In this document: positions 44,730 to 55,975 of the stretch, piece after piece
How positions within the stretch are numbered: the stretch's first letter is position 1
Layout of the letters: the number at the start of each line of letters is the position of its first letter
Origin: Diplodia intermedia
Lineage: Eukaryota > Ascomycota > Dothideomycetes > Botryosphaeriales > Botryosphaeriaceae
Assembly (NCBI GenBank): GCA_021495925.1
Contig: JAKEKT010000007.1
Coordinates: 124,001-188,000, forward strand
Length of the DNA: 64,000 nt
Direction of reading: 5' to 3'
Position numbers and translations under genes: made by a program
The notes under the pieces: generated by a model
The model's input: the letters and a program-made list of their open reading frames with translations, nothing else
Databases searched by the model: none
What the model was told of the DNA's origin: nothing

Positions 44730-46696
44730 ATGATTGAGTTGCTCGTCCAGCACCCCGTATGGGCCTCGGCCTGTGCGGCGTTGCTTATACTACTCGCGGA
44801 CTATGCGAACATGCTATATTTGAGATCAAAGATGGTATCTCACCCGGCGATCCCCTGCCCCCAAGTGCGACACCAAGGAAACGCTAATCGCTATTGCAGC
44901 CTCCTGGTCCATTCCCATGGCCCATAGTCGGAAATACGTTCCAACTGCCAGACAACAAGCCCTGGATATATTTTGAAAAGCTCTCGCGTCAATACGGGTC
45001 ACCCTTACTGACGTACTGGATTGGGCGGTGGGTATTTTTCTGCACAATACACCACGTGTTTCACTTCACTGATACGCCGCCAGCAATCCGACAGTTTGGA
45101 TCAACGATGCTTGGACCGCATCCGAGCTGCTCGACAAGCGCGCTAGCATCTACTGTTCCCGGCCGCGGATGCTGGTCTTCGCGGAGCTGGGCATGGGGCA
45201 GAAGAACCTACTCAACATGTACACGGACACGCAGGCCGGCCGCGACCGGTGGCGGATACACCGCAAACTGATGCACGCGGGCGTCGGTATCCAGCAGGTG
45301 CGCAAGTATCGCAGCTTCCAAGACAACGAGAGCAAAGTCGTCGCGTACGATCTCCTGTCGAGCCCCGAGAGATTCGTCGAGCACTTCGAACGCTACGCCA
45401 CCAGCGTGGTGAGCATCATTGCCTTCGGACGCAGGGTGGCGAGCCCCGAGGACCCCATCATCACCGAGGTCATCGCCGCCATGCATCTCGCCGCCGACCT
45501 CAACGTGCCAGGTACGTCCACCAGCATCGGTCCCATATAGACGAAACCCTCCAAGTCAACTGACACACGCTCGAAAACACCAGGCAAAACCTTCCCCGTG
45601 CTCATGGAAACCTTTCCCTGTAAGCCTCCATCCCCTCCCTCCCCTCCTTCAACCCACCACCAACACTTAACCAACCCCGCCCCCACAGTCCTCGCCCGCT
45701 TCCCCAACGAAATCGCCCCCTGGAAGCACGGCCTCGGCGCACGCGGCCGCAAAGGCGCGCACAAGTTCTTCCACGCGCTCGCCAGCGAAGCCGGCAGCAA
45801 GCCGGGCCACGACACCAGCTACGTCAAGCAGCTCCTCCGCGAAGCGCCCACCTACTCGCTCGACGCGGAAGAAATCTCCTCGCTCACCGGCAACCTCTTC
45901 GGCGCCGGATCCGACACGTCCTCATCCACCCTCATCACCTTCGTGCTGGCGTGCTGCGCCTTCCCCGACGCGCTGCCGCGGGCGTGGGCCGAGCTGGACG
46001 CCGTCGTCGGGCGCGGCCGCAGCCCGAGCCTGGAGGCGGGCGACGAGGCGGCGATGCCGTACGTGCGCGCGTTCGCGCGCGAGGTGCTGCGGTGGCGCAG
46101 CGTCGCGGTGATCGGCGGGCAGCCGCACGCGCCGGTGCGGGACGACGCGTACGGCGGCTACCACATCCCCAAGGGCGCGTGGGTGCAGGGCAACGTGTGG
46201 GCGATACACCACCACGAGCGCGAGTTCCCCGACCCGGACCGCTTCGCGCCCGAAAGGTACCTGGAGGGCGATGCGCTGGCCAGGCCGTTCCCCGGCGAGC
46301 GCGGGTACATGACGTTCGGGTGGGGGAGGCGCGTGTGTTCGGGCCAGGCGTTGGCGGAGCAGGGGACGTGGTTGAGCGTGGCGAGGTTGCTGTGGGCGTT
46401 CCGCATCGAGAAGGCGCGGGATGCCGAGGGCAGGGAGGTTCCGGTGGATATCGATGATTACACGTGGGTTGCCCCCTTTTGGTTGGGGCGGTTGTGGATG
46501 TGTGTGTGCTGACTGACTGTGTGGTAGGAACGGCCTCAATTGGAGACCTCGGCCTTTCAAGTGTAGCTTCACGCCGCGGAGTCCGGAGATCTTGCAGACA
46601 ATTGAGCGGGAGGGGAAGCAGGCTTTGCAGGACTTGGAGCAATATGCTGGAACCACGGAGTACAGGATGTCGCTGTTTGCGAAGAGGAAACAGTAA
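44730..46696 (+). CDS. Cytochrome P450 monooxygenase
   Basis: Exons are 44730-44834, 44900-45027, 45084-45511, 45584-45619, 45689-46463 and 46528-46696 (five introns of 55-72 bp), giving 546 residues. One N-terminal membrane segment (WASACAALLILLADYANML) is followed by the hinge PPGPFPWPIVGN. The I helix has NLFGAGSDTSSSTLITF, the K helix shows EVLRWRSV, the meander reads DPDRFAPERYLEG, and the heme loop is FGWGRRVCSGQALAEQG with the axial Cys. It is ER-anchored and should need a P450 reductase. It resembles fungal CYPs of secondary metabolism (sterigmatocystin-oxidoreductase type). Together with the SDR, FMO and transporter it forms the candidate cluster. Confidence 0.93.
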
Positions 46697-47529
46697 GGTT
46701 CTGGCGCAGTGAAACGCTGTGTCAATTTGAAGATAGGAAATTTCTAGAACTGTCCAGTTTCAATATCTTCGAACAAACCAGTTTACTCTGGCCTACTTTA
46801 GAAGTGTTTGTCCACTAATCCTCGTTTCTATCCCAAGGCAGATCGGTAGTGCAACCAGTACTTCATCCACGCCGCTGGAATGCGCATTGACGGGCGAGCG
46901 CAGCTATACGTGGTATGCCCGTCTTCAAACTCGCATCGTCGATACGGTGTCGTACAAAGGGGCCATGTTTGAAGGTGACATGATGCTCCCCTTTTCACTG
47001 ATCCTCCAAAACGGTCCCATCACGACACTGTTTCTCATGAGACATTGGGCGGACCGCTGTATTTCCAGCGACTTTGAGCAGAAATGAGGTCTCCTTGCTA
47101 AGCGGCAGACGGGTCGGAGTGCCACACGTAGGGCTGGATGGGTAAGAAGTGTCCGAAAAAGCTTCGATTGGCCAGCCCACTCGCGCCGGAACGCCACCCC
47201 TGTTTAACAAACCCCAGCTTTCTGCAACGGTTCCTGGAACCATAGCGACACTTGTGGACTTCGATACGGACGTACCTCCAACGTGCCCGCGCTTCCGAGA
47301 GCCTCGACACGTCCATTGGCGAGGCGGAAGAAGGCGCTCGACCGCCGTCTGCTCGTCGGTAGCTAGGCAGCACGGTGTGACGGTGGTGGTGGTGTTGGTG
47401 GTGCGGGAGCCGGCGGTCTTTTGTTTATGCCGCGGCTGGTGGAAATGCCTCGGCGGCACGTTTGGCAACGCGCAGTACCAGTTGCATCTGTCGTCGTCGT
47501 CATCGTCGTCGTCGTCGTTGTGGTCATCG
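46697..47529. other. Intergenic / degraded DNA, no gene supported
   Basis: Follows the P450. From about 47100 it contains open but motif-poor minus-strand frames that may be the decayed 3' part of the carboxylesterase relic, including a GTC/GAC-type microsatellite at about 47487-47525. Confidence 0.35.
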
Positions 47530-48160
47530 TGGTCTCCGCCGGACACAAGCGTCAGGCGGCTCGCGTCGCCGCCGAAGAGGTAGATCTTCTCGCGCACACC
47601 CAGCGCGGGGCCATGTGCCGGTCTTGCAGCGCCGTGCTCGCCGCGGTGGGGGTGGGGGTGGGGGTGGGGGTGGCGGCGCTTCTTTCGTGCCGGTCGTCGT
47701 CGTCGTCGTCGTTGGGCCTTGCTTCTTCGTCCAACAGCCATGCGAAGGCGCCGAGCCGGTGGTTGATGGAGACGAGGATCGTGTCCGGGTGAGGCGTGCA
47801 CGGCGTCGCCGATGAGGTAGGTGCCCGCGTTTCAGCAGTTCAAACGGAGGGACGGGGAGGGTCTTGGAGCCGGTGTTTTCGGCGCCCTCTGGTTGATTTT
47901 TTTTCGTTCAGCTGCGCTCTTGCCGGAGCGGATTGGGGGAGATTGTGTGGATGTGCAAACCGTGCATCCAGAGCAGGACGGGGGCTCCCGGTTGGCCTGT
48001 CGGGGCGATCGGATTGCGCACTTTAAAAAATGGTCTGGGGCACGAAGACGTCGAGAAAGAGGCAGTCTTCCGTCTCGATCGCGCCTGTTTGCAGGCCCGA
48101 GACTCGAAGCTTGGTAGTGCTCATATCCAAGATCGACGATCGGTAGCAGAATTATTTGCC
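47530..48160 (-). pseudogene. Type B carboxylesterase relic
   Basis: Minus-strand pieces in changing frames match the family in order: LLPIVDLGYEHYQASS, IETEDCLFLDVFVPQTIF, GAPVLLWMHGLHIH, DTILVSINHRLGAFAWL and REKIYLFGGDASRLTLVSGG. In-frame stops follow QTIF and the MHG piece, frames shift between pieces, and the nucleophile motif GESAGG after the last block is lost. A (GGGGGT)n tract interrupts the sequence. It cannot encode a working esterase. Confidence 0.75.
47646..47673. repeat. GGGGGT microsatellite inside the carboxylesterase relic
   Basis: Several tandem GTGGGG units interrupt the region between the HRLGAFAWL and LFGGD motifs of the relic. Confidence 0.75.
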
Positions 48161-48690
48161 AGAGGTAGGCGAAGCCGAGAATGGGTGCCAGCACGGCGGA
48201 ACATATCATCGCTTCCGTAGGGCGCATTATGGGAGACATTGTGGGAGGTTTGCACCGGAAGTGTAGCAGCTGATAGGTATGGGGAAGTTTGGTTCAGCAT
48301 AGTAGGACAGTGGGCAAAAGCAATGGTTTTGTGCTTCCAAAAAGATGGCATTGCACACGAGTACGAACACGGATAAACTAGGCGGGCGAAGGGCGGAGTC
48401 GGTTGGATGAGCTGGGAACGAAAATACGTATTTTGGTCATGAGGGCGTGGAGAGGCATACAGAGTAGGTAGGGGGTGGAGCGGCAGTCGGCAGGGGACTT
48501 GAGTCTCGAGGGGGACAATGCTGTTTATCGAGAGCAAAAAGGTTGGATGGCGCGGATGTAGATGTTGTGCTCACCTTTTGAGCGGGGTTCCGCTGATGTT
48601 GTGCATTGGTAATCCCGGCTGGTGGTGCACAGTTAAAGAAGGTCGATTGTCGTGCCCTCTCGTCAAGCGAAACCCCACACAACATTCGCC
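48161..48690. other. Intergenic, no gene seen
   Basis: Between the relic and the small membrane-protein gene. It contains the promoter of the latter. Confidence 0.45.
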
Positions 48691-49131
48691 ATGGCCAGCA
48701 CCGCCCTCCTCTTCAAGACGGCAGCCGTCCTCGACGTCATCTCGATCGTGGGCCATACGTTGATGGGCTTCAAAACGGTGCATCCGGCCCTCAACAGCAT
48801 CCCCACCGCCACAAGCCGCGACAACAATGTCGGCCGGGTCGGCGCCCAGGGCACATGGAACTATTTCAACGCCTCTCTCCTGGCTTTGGGTAAGTCGGAC
48901 AAGCCGCCTAAGTGTTGAGTGCTGACGCCTTGCCACGCAGCTGCTCTGAACTGGCAGTGGGCGCGCACCGGCGGCCCACAGACGACCGAGGAGACGGTCG
49001 CGTTGGCGGCTACCACCATCATGGGGTTTGTAAGCTCGGTGGGGTATGCGAGGGTGGGCGAGTATGCGCCGCTGACGTGCTTGTTTGTCGCTCCGCTGCT
49101 GAGCGTTGTTGCGACGCTGAAGGGAAACTGA
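48691..49131 (+). CDS. Small conserved fungal membrane protein of unknown function
   Basis: Exons are 48691-48889 and 48941-49131 (intron 51 bp), giving 129 residues. Hydrophobic segments are LLFKTAAVLDVISIVGHTLM, TWNYFNASLLALGAALNW (spanning the intron), LAATTIMGFVSSVGYA and LTCLFVAPLLSVVATL, so three or four membrane helices. The pattern KTAAVLDVISIVGHTLMGFK looks like a conserved ascomycete family without a known role. The start context is GCCATGG. Confidence 0.78.
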
Positions 49132-50344
49132 GGGAGGCGAGAAGATAGCGAGAGCCAGCGCAGAAATTGATGGTGAATGGTGAATTGTGTCGGCCAATGC
49201 ACGTGACCAGCTGAGTCAGCGGAAGGATCTCTCATAGCTGGCCCTTCCGCCTTCGATCCGCACCCGACCTGCAACCCCACCCCCGCACCGCTCCCGGCGT
49301 CAAAGAGCCAGCCACCGGTGTCTTGCAGCGCAACCCAGCCCAATCTCCCGGATGGCGAGCCTAATGGCGTGCAGGCCCCCCTATTGCGGCTCCAACTCCC
49401 GTCGCTCCAGAAGAAGTTAGGAGCAGGCCTAGCCACCAAGCGTACCAGCAATGCCTGCGCCCAAACTGCAGTCGGGAGCATCCGCTGATCCTGATCTTGA
49501 TCTCTTTCGCCGCGCTGACTCGCAATCCTCCTACCCGGCGCGTGAGGCTCTCTCATTTGCATGCGTTGCAGTGCAGTCGTTCTCTTCCTCTGTTTCGTCG
49601 CCCTCCGCGTAATCCCCTAATAAGTGGCCTTGGTAGTGTCTTGGTATTCTCATGGCCGTCCTGAAGCAGAGTCCAAGCTCACCCTTGGCGCACCTTATCT
49701 GCCTCCGCGCTCCCGCACTCTCACTTGACACTCATTTGCCCGGCCTTGGCCCGCCGGCTTCCGAACCCTCTCTCCTGTCTGCGCCACGCTCTGAGAGAAT
49801 GAGGTGGAGACGTTTCTCTTGGCCACCTGCGCGTCTCCGGCGGGGCCTTGGCGTTTGGGCGGTGCTTTGGTCGACGTGTTCGCGCGCCCCCGTGGAAACA
49901 CGCTTGTTGTCGTATCCGAATGGCGAGGCCGAGTCGTATTCTCGCTCCGTCGAGGGCGAACGCGGGCTTTTAAGCATGGCTGGTCGGCCTCGGTCGGTTT
50001 CGTATCCCTGTATTGAAGGAGCCCTCTGCGTTGCTCGGCAGCTTGGCAACACCGCGCTCTTACCTCCTTTAGCCATGATGGCGCTTGGTCCAGCCTTCAT
50101 GTCCCCGAATCTATAATGGAGCTACCCACCCGCAAGCTTAACGCTTGGCCGTTTGGTCGTGTCCGCTCCTTTTCCACGCCTTGAACACCACTGACCCGCA
50201 GTCGCTCGCTTCGCGTTTTACGACAACCCGTCTGCTTTCGCCGCTCTCGCATTTGGACCGCAGTCCCGTACTTGGCTCTCTCTGGACTGGATTTTTTAAT
50301 TTTCGTGGAGCGGACGCCAGTGCCGTTCGCATTTGGACTTGAAC
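49132..50344. other. GC-rich intergenic region, no gene supported
   Basis: Promoter region of the GH76 gene with several spurious ORFs on both strands. None has a motif. Confidence 0.5.
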
Positions 50345-51853
50345 ATGAAATTTTACAACGCCGCTCTCGCTCTCCTTGTGGCGGCACCTGCTGCACAAGC
50401 TCTTGATGTCGACTGGACCAGCACAGGTTTGATCTGTCCCGCTCTCTGTTCGAGTGCAAAAGTATGCTGACAACAGCTTAGATGCCATTAAGCAAGCAAT
50501 GAAGCCCATCGCAAAGGGCATGACTGACTGGTACCACGGATACCGGGTGGGAGACGTGCCCGGAAACTTGCCCGATCCTTACCACTGGTGGCAGTGCGGC
50601 GCCATGTTCGGCTCGCTCATCGACTACTGGCACTACACGGGCGACGACCAGTACAACGACTGGGTGCAGCAGGGAATGATCCACCAGATGGGCGACAACG
50701 CCGACTACATGCCGGCCAACCAGTCGAAATCGCTAGGAAACGACGACCAAGGATTCTGGGGCATGGCCGCCATGTCGGCGGCGGAGAGCAGATTCCCGGA
50801 CCCCCCGGAAGGCCAGCCCGGCTGGCTCGCCCTGGCGCAGGCCGTGTACACGACGCAGTCCCTGCGCTGGGACCTGTCCACGTGCGGCGGCGGCCTGAGG
50901 TGGCAGATTTACAGCTTCAACGCCGGCTACACGTACAAGAACACCATCACGCAGGGCTGCTTCTTCAACATCGCCTCCCGCCTGGCCCGGTACACGGGCA
51001 ACTCGACGTACGCCGAGAGCGCGGAGAAGGCGTGGACGTGGATCCACGACCTCGGCCTCATCAACGCCGAATACCACTTCTACGACGGCTCCGACTCGAC
51101 CATCAACTGCACCAGATTCGACCGCACGCAGTGGACCTACAACGCCGGCATCTTCCTGCACGGCGCCGCCACCATGTGGAATGTCGTAAGTTTTCCCCAC
51201 CACCACCACCACCACCACCACCGCAAACACCCCCACTCACTGTTTCCCCCCCACAGACGGCAGAAGAATCCGGCGACCAGGAAAACATCTGGAAAGAGCG
51301 CGTCACAGGCATCATCACGGGGCTCTCCGTCTTCTTCGCGACGGACTCCAAGATCATGGTCGAAACCGCGTGCGAGACGGGCGGGACGTGCAACATCGAC
51401 CAGCGCACGTTCAAAGCGTACCTGGCGCGATGGATGGCGGCCGCCATCAAGGTGGCGCCGTGGAGCGCCGAGCTGATGCAGGCGTACCTGGAGCCGTCGC
51501 GCGAGGCGGCGGCGGCGGCGTGCAACGACAAGGGCGACGGCACGGCCGAGTGCAGCCTGCGCTGGACGCAGGGCGGCTTCGACGCCGCCAGCAGCGTCGG
51601 CCTCGGCGAGAACATGGCCGCGCTCGAGATGATCGGCACCGCGCTGGTCGATGTCATCCCCGGCCCCGTCACCAACGCCACCGGCGGCACCAGCGAGGGC
51701 GATCCCGACGCCGGTCTGGCGAGTCCGTTTACCCCGACCGAGGACGTGGATCCCGTCGGCACCGCGGATCGCGTGGGCGCCGTCATCATCACGGTGCTGG
51801 TCATGGGCGGCATGTTGGGCGGCGCGTATTGGATGTTGACGTCGGAGTTATGA
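50345..51853 (+). CDS. GH76 mannan endo-1,6-alpha-mannosidase (Dcw1/Dfg5-like), wall-associated
   Basis: Exons are 50345-50426, 50482-51185 and 51257-51853 (introns 55 and 71 bp), giving 460 residues. A signal peptide ([19 protein letters not shown]) precedes the catalytic barrel. Typical segments are [55 protein letters not shown] with the Asp pair, [20 protein letters not shown] and [18 protein letters not shown]. The C-terminus is a Ser/Thr linker and a hydrophobic segment ([19 protein letters not shown]), suggesting membrane or GPI attachment. Dcw1/Dfg5 proteins are thought to link GPI-anchored mannoproteins to wall glucan and are needed for wall growth. A CAC-repeat tract lies in intron 2. 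Confidence 0.94.
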
Positions 51854-53223
51854 TGAGGGACGGACTGCTGCGTTATGGGCGCGAGGGGCGTAGAGGGCGT
51901 TTTATTCTTACTTTTTTGTTCCCACGGGCCCAAGTGCTATGGAGGCGCTTTATGAGGTCGTTTCACATACATACCCATTTTTTGTGGTCGATCTGATGAT
52001 CTGAGGGCTTGCAGCATTTTCAACTTTTCTTGATTGGTTCTGCCCTTGGTGGTTCACCGGCTTGTTGAGTCGGCGGCTGACGCTGGACTGAGATATCATA
52101 CCTACCACCACATTTACAGCAATCGAGTGAACTGAAGAACACTCTTACTGCTGCCGAGATTCCAGAGCTTTGCCATATGCACAGTACTTGCATGCTCTTG
52201 TTTTAGTCTTTTGTGAGCATTGTCTTCAATCGTTTGCATATCTGGCAGGGTTTAACTCCGTACTGTAAGTGTCTATTCGTATGAGCTGACTAATTTCTAT
52301 GGAATGGTTTGATCTCCACAAAAGCTTGTAAATAATCTTACAGGTGTACTTTCCACTTCTTGGAGAAATCACACCAGGAAGCAGCAGCTTGCGGCTGGAA
52401 CAACCCCAATCTCAGGTCTTGAACGAACACCGGGGTCACTGATTCCAAATAGGAGCGATCGATCCAATAGCATTGACAACTTGACTAAATTTTCCACGGT
52501 TGTCACATCTCACACTGATTACCCCGCAGTGTCATATAAGAACATGGCCTACTTTGGCAGTCGCTGGGTAGGACGTGCGTGATGTCCGATGTCGCGGTCG
52601 CTTACCTGCGTTAGCGCTTATGTAAGAGGACGCGTACCTATCTACATGCCGTCACGGCAACGAACCCTCTCCTCTACCAAGCTTCGACTACCGCCAGGAG
52701 TCTCATCTTCCTACACTACTGACGTCGGGAATGATTCAACTCACTACAGCGACATCCGATATGACGGTAGCGTTTGTACGAGCGAAGAAGGCCGGATTTA
52801 AAACAGCGAAAGCGGAGACGTATCTGGCGCCAAGACCATCAGGTCCACAAAAGGCCTGATACATTTGTACGACGTCTGGCAAACAACAGGCCAGAGATTT
52901 TGCCGTCGCTAAAGCCCTGGTTCTTCGGGTACCTCCGGCTGCTCCCTGGTCATTGGCATGCCCACCCGCTCCGTATCGACAGCTCTGGCAGGTGCAAAGC
53001 TGATCCCTGCCCCGTGAACCGTCCCTTCGGACGCGTTGTAGGAGAGGAGTGGAGCCGGCAAACAGGTGTTCGGCGCCTAATGTTTTAGCTTACTGCGGGG
53101 CTCGTCGAGAAATAAGCACCCCACCACCTAGCGTAGTGCTTAAATTGGGAATTGGCTCTCTTGCTGCTGCGCAATCCGAACCTCCCCTCTTGTCCTCGAC
53201 TGTCCCTGAATTGACTCTTGAAC
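51854..53223. other. Intergenic, no gene seen
   Basis: About 1.4 kb, AT-richer than the flanking genes, with only short motif-free ORFs, ending in the promoter of the aldehyde dehydrogenase. Confidence 0.5.
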
Positions 53224-54991
53224 ATGGCTACCGACGGAAGCAATGGTGCCCCGGAGAAGATCGAGACCCGCCTCTTCATAGATGGCAAGGTAAGCCTTTC
53301 CATCTCTCGGATCCATCACCAGCCCGGTGTGATATTCTTTCTCCCAGCTTGCTGATGCGTCCGTCCAGTTCGTCGAGTCCTCGGACAAGAAGACGTTCCC
53401 ACTCTTCTCGCCCTCGACGCGCGAGCACGTCGCCGATGGTAACTTCCCTCCTCATCCCGCCTCCTCCCCCCTCCCCCTCCCAAACCCTCATCATCTGACA
53501 CAACACCACAGTCTACGAAGCCACCGTCGCCGACACCAACGCCGCCGTCGCGGCCGCCAAAGCCGCGCAACCCGCGTGGGCGGCGCTCTCGCCATCGGAG
53601 CGCGGGGCGCCGATGAAGAAGCTGGCGGGGCTGCTGCGCGAGCCGGCGGCGCAGGCGCGCATGGCGTCGCTGGAGGCGGCCAGCATGGGGCGGCCGACGG
53701 CGTTCTACTTCGACGCCGACCACTGCGCGGGCAGCTTCGAGACGTTCGCGGCGGCGGGCTGGGGCGAGGCGCAGGGCGCGACCAGCCTGAACACGCCGGG
53801 CATGCTGGCCATGACGCTGCGCCAGCCGTACGGCGTGGCCGCCGCCATCATCCCGTGGAACGGGCCCGCGATTTTCTTCGGCAGCAAGGTCGCGCCCATG
53901 GTGGCGGCCGGGAATGCCGTCGTGTTGAAGAGTAGCGAGAAGGCGCCGTTGACGGTATGTCGTTTTTTTCTTTTCTTTCTTTTCTTTCTCCCCCCTTCCC
54001 TCTCCCTCTTCCTCCCCGCCTTCCCTCCCCGATTTCACACGGCTCGCGAACCGGATGCCAACGAACAACCCCGCAACAGTCCGCCTACATCGCGACCCTC
54101 ATCGCCCGCGCCGGCTTCCCGCCCGGCATCATCAACGTCCTGCACGGCCACGGCCCCACGTCCGGCGCGACCCTCTCCGCGCACACGGACGTGCGCGTCC
54201 TCTCCTTCACCGGCTCGGGGCGCACGGGGCGGCTGATCTGCCAGGCGGCGGCGGCGTCGAACCTCAAGAACGTGCACCTCGAGCTCGGCGGCAAGTCGCC
54301 CGCGCTCGTCTTCGCCGACGCCGACCTCGACCGCGCCGCCGCCGACACCCAGCTCAGCATGACGATGAACTCGGGCCAGGTCTGCATGGCCAGCAGCCGC
54401 ATCCTGGTGCACGCGAGCGTCGCGGATGCGTTTAAAGAAAAATTTCGCGAGCGCTACGCCGCGGTGCGCGTGGGCAAGGCCGAGGGCGAGGACGGCGTCG
54501 ACATGGGCCCGTTGGCGGATGCCGCGCAGTTCGAGTCGGTCGGCAACTACATCCGGCTCGCCAAGGAGGCGGGCGGGACGATGCTGCTGGGCGACGACGA
54601 GAACGGGGAGGAGCAGGAGAAGAAGAAGGACGGGTTCTTCGTCAACCCCCACATCTTCACCGACCTGCCCGAAGACTCGCAGCCCGCGCGCGAGGAGATC
54701 TTCGGCCCCGTCGTCGTCATCGGCGTCTTCGAGACGGAAGAGGAGGCGGTGCGCCGCGCGAACGACACCGAGTACGGCCTGTACGCGTCTGTCTATACCA
54801 AGGACGTCAGTCGCGCGGTGCGCGTGGCCAAGGCCCTGGAGAGCGGGACCGTCGGCGTCAATTGCACTAGCCCCACTATGGCGTACGACATGCCGTTCGG
54901 CGGGTACAAGGCGAGCGGGGTGGGCAGGGAGGGCATCAAGCACAGCTTGGGCAATTTCTTGGAGGAGAAGACGGTGCTGATCAAGCTTTGA
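53224..54991 (+). CDS. Aldehyde dehydrogenase (NAD(P)-dependent)
   Basis: Exons are 53224-53289, 53369-53438, 53512-53954 and 54080-54991 (introns 79, 73 and 125 bp), giving 496 residues, the normal ALDH length. Motifs in order: VAAAIIPWNGPAIFFGSKVA (cofactor region), GNAVVLKSSEKAPLT, VLSFTGSGRTGRL (Rossmann loop), NVHLELGGKSPALVFADADL with the catalytic Glu, NSGQVCMASSRILVHA with the catalytic Cys, EEIFGPVVVIGVF and PFGGYKASGVGREG. It would oxidise an aldehyde to the acid in the cytosol, as no targeting signal is visible. The next gene downstream is a P450 in the same orientation, about 1 kb away. Confidence 0.95.
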
Positions 54992-55975
54992 TTGGGCGAA
55001 AAGGTAGCGAGACTGTTGGTGCTGCGGATGCTGCGGATGCGTCTGACGGCAAAATTTCATGAGATGACGAGTTTTACGAAAGTTGAACAAGGAAAGGGGA
55101 ACCAAGGAGAAGTGATGGCCCCGATCTGGAGGTACAGTGTAGTCCGGCTCCGCACCGACTCGGCTGTTGTGCTTTCCCCGCATTGATCGGCTCTAGGGTG
55201 GTAGGGTGGAACAACACGTAGCCATTCTGACTGTTGTCAGACATTTCTGACTGCAGCTGCTTACGCGCCAACATCTCCATTTCTCCGCCTCGTCAGATGT
55301 GGGACTACAAACCCGTCAGTGTGTCGTCTGCGCCTTTCAAGCCACGTCAAGCTCTCCGCATCTGACCAACCTGCACGGTAGTCGACGTTGTACGTCGAAT
55401 CAGACAATCGAGGAGACCCTGGCGGGGGATGCTCGCACGGTCCTTGCATCTCGACGCTATTATTGGCAATTTCTCGCACTCCAGTCCTGCTTTGGAGAAG
55501 GTGCAAATCATGAGTCGATAGGCGGTCAGCTTTTTCTGAGTGCGCAATCGAACCACTTCCAGCACTCCACGCAGCGTAGCAAGAAAGCTTATCTGAATAT
55601 CACCTAGGGATAGCGTATCAAGACCTTCGAGCCCACGTGCAGCGGGCCGCAAGTGGAGTAGCACGGCCTCAGCATCTAGCGTGAGCTTCTCGCCTCCATC
55701 AAGTTTAGGAGCATTCTCCGCTATTCACCCTCGGGGCGCCAATGGGACTCCTGCCATTACCCTTGTATCTGGGCAATCCTCTCGTCACTGCCCCCTCGGC
55801 TCAACACTTCCCCTCCATGTACCCTGCACGTACTTTGGCCTCGGAAGAGGGGGTCTCAGCTGTCGTGACACCGCCAAGCGTGCGGGAGAGATGACTATTA
55901 AAAGCAGAATTGCGCACGTTGGACGCTTCGTTTCCCACCTACCCGCCCTTCCACCCTCGTCTCCGCGCAACCACG
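54992..55975. other. Intergenic, no gene seen
   Basis: Between the ALDH and the second P450. Short ORFs only. The last part is the P450 promoter. Confidence 0.5.

Noticed and set aside
53316..54068. Long minus-strand ORFs opposite the aldehyde dehydrogenase (53316-54068, 54035-55183)
   Set aside because: They are antisense to a well-supported ALDH, are Arg/Ala/Gly-rich and exist because GC-rich codon use removes stops.
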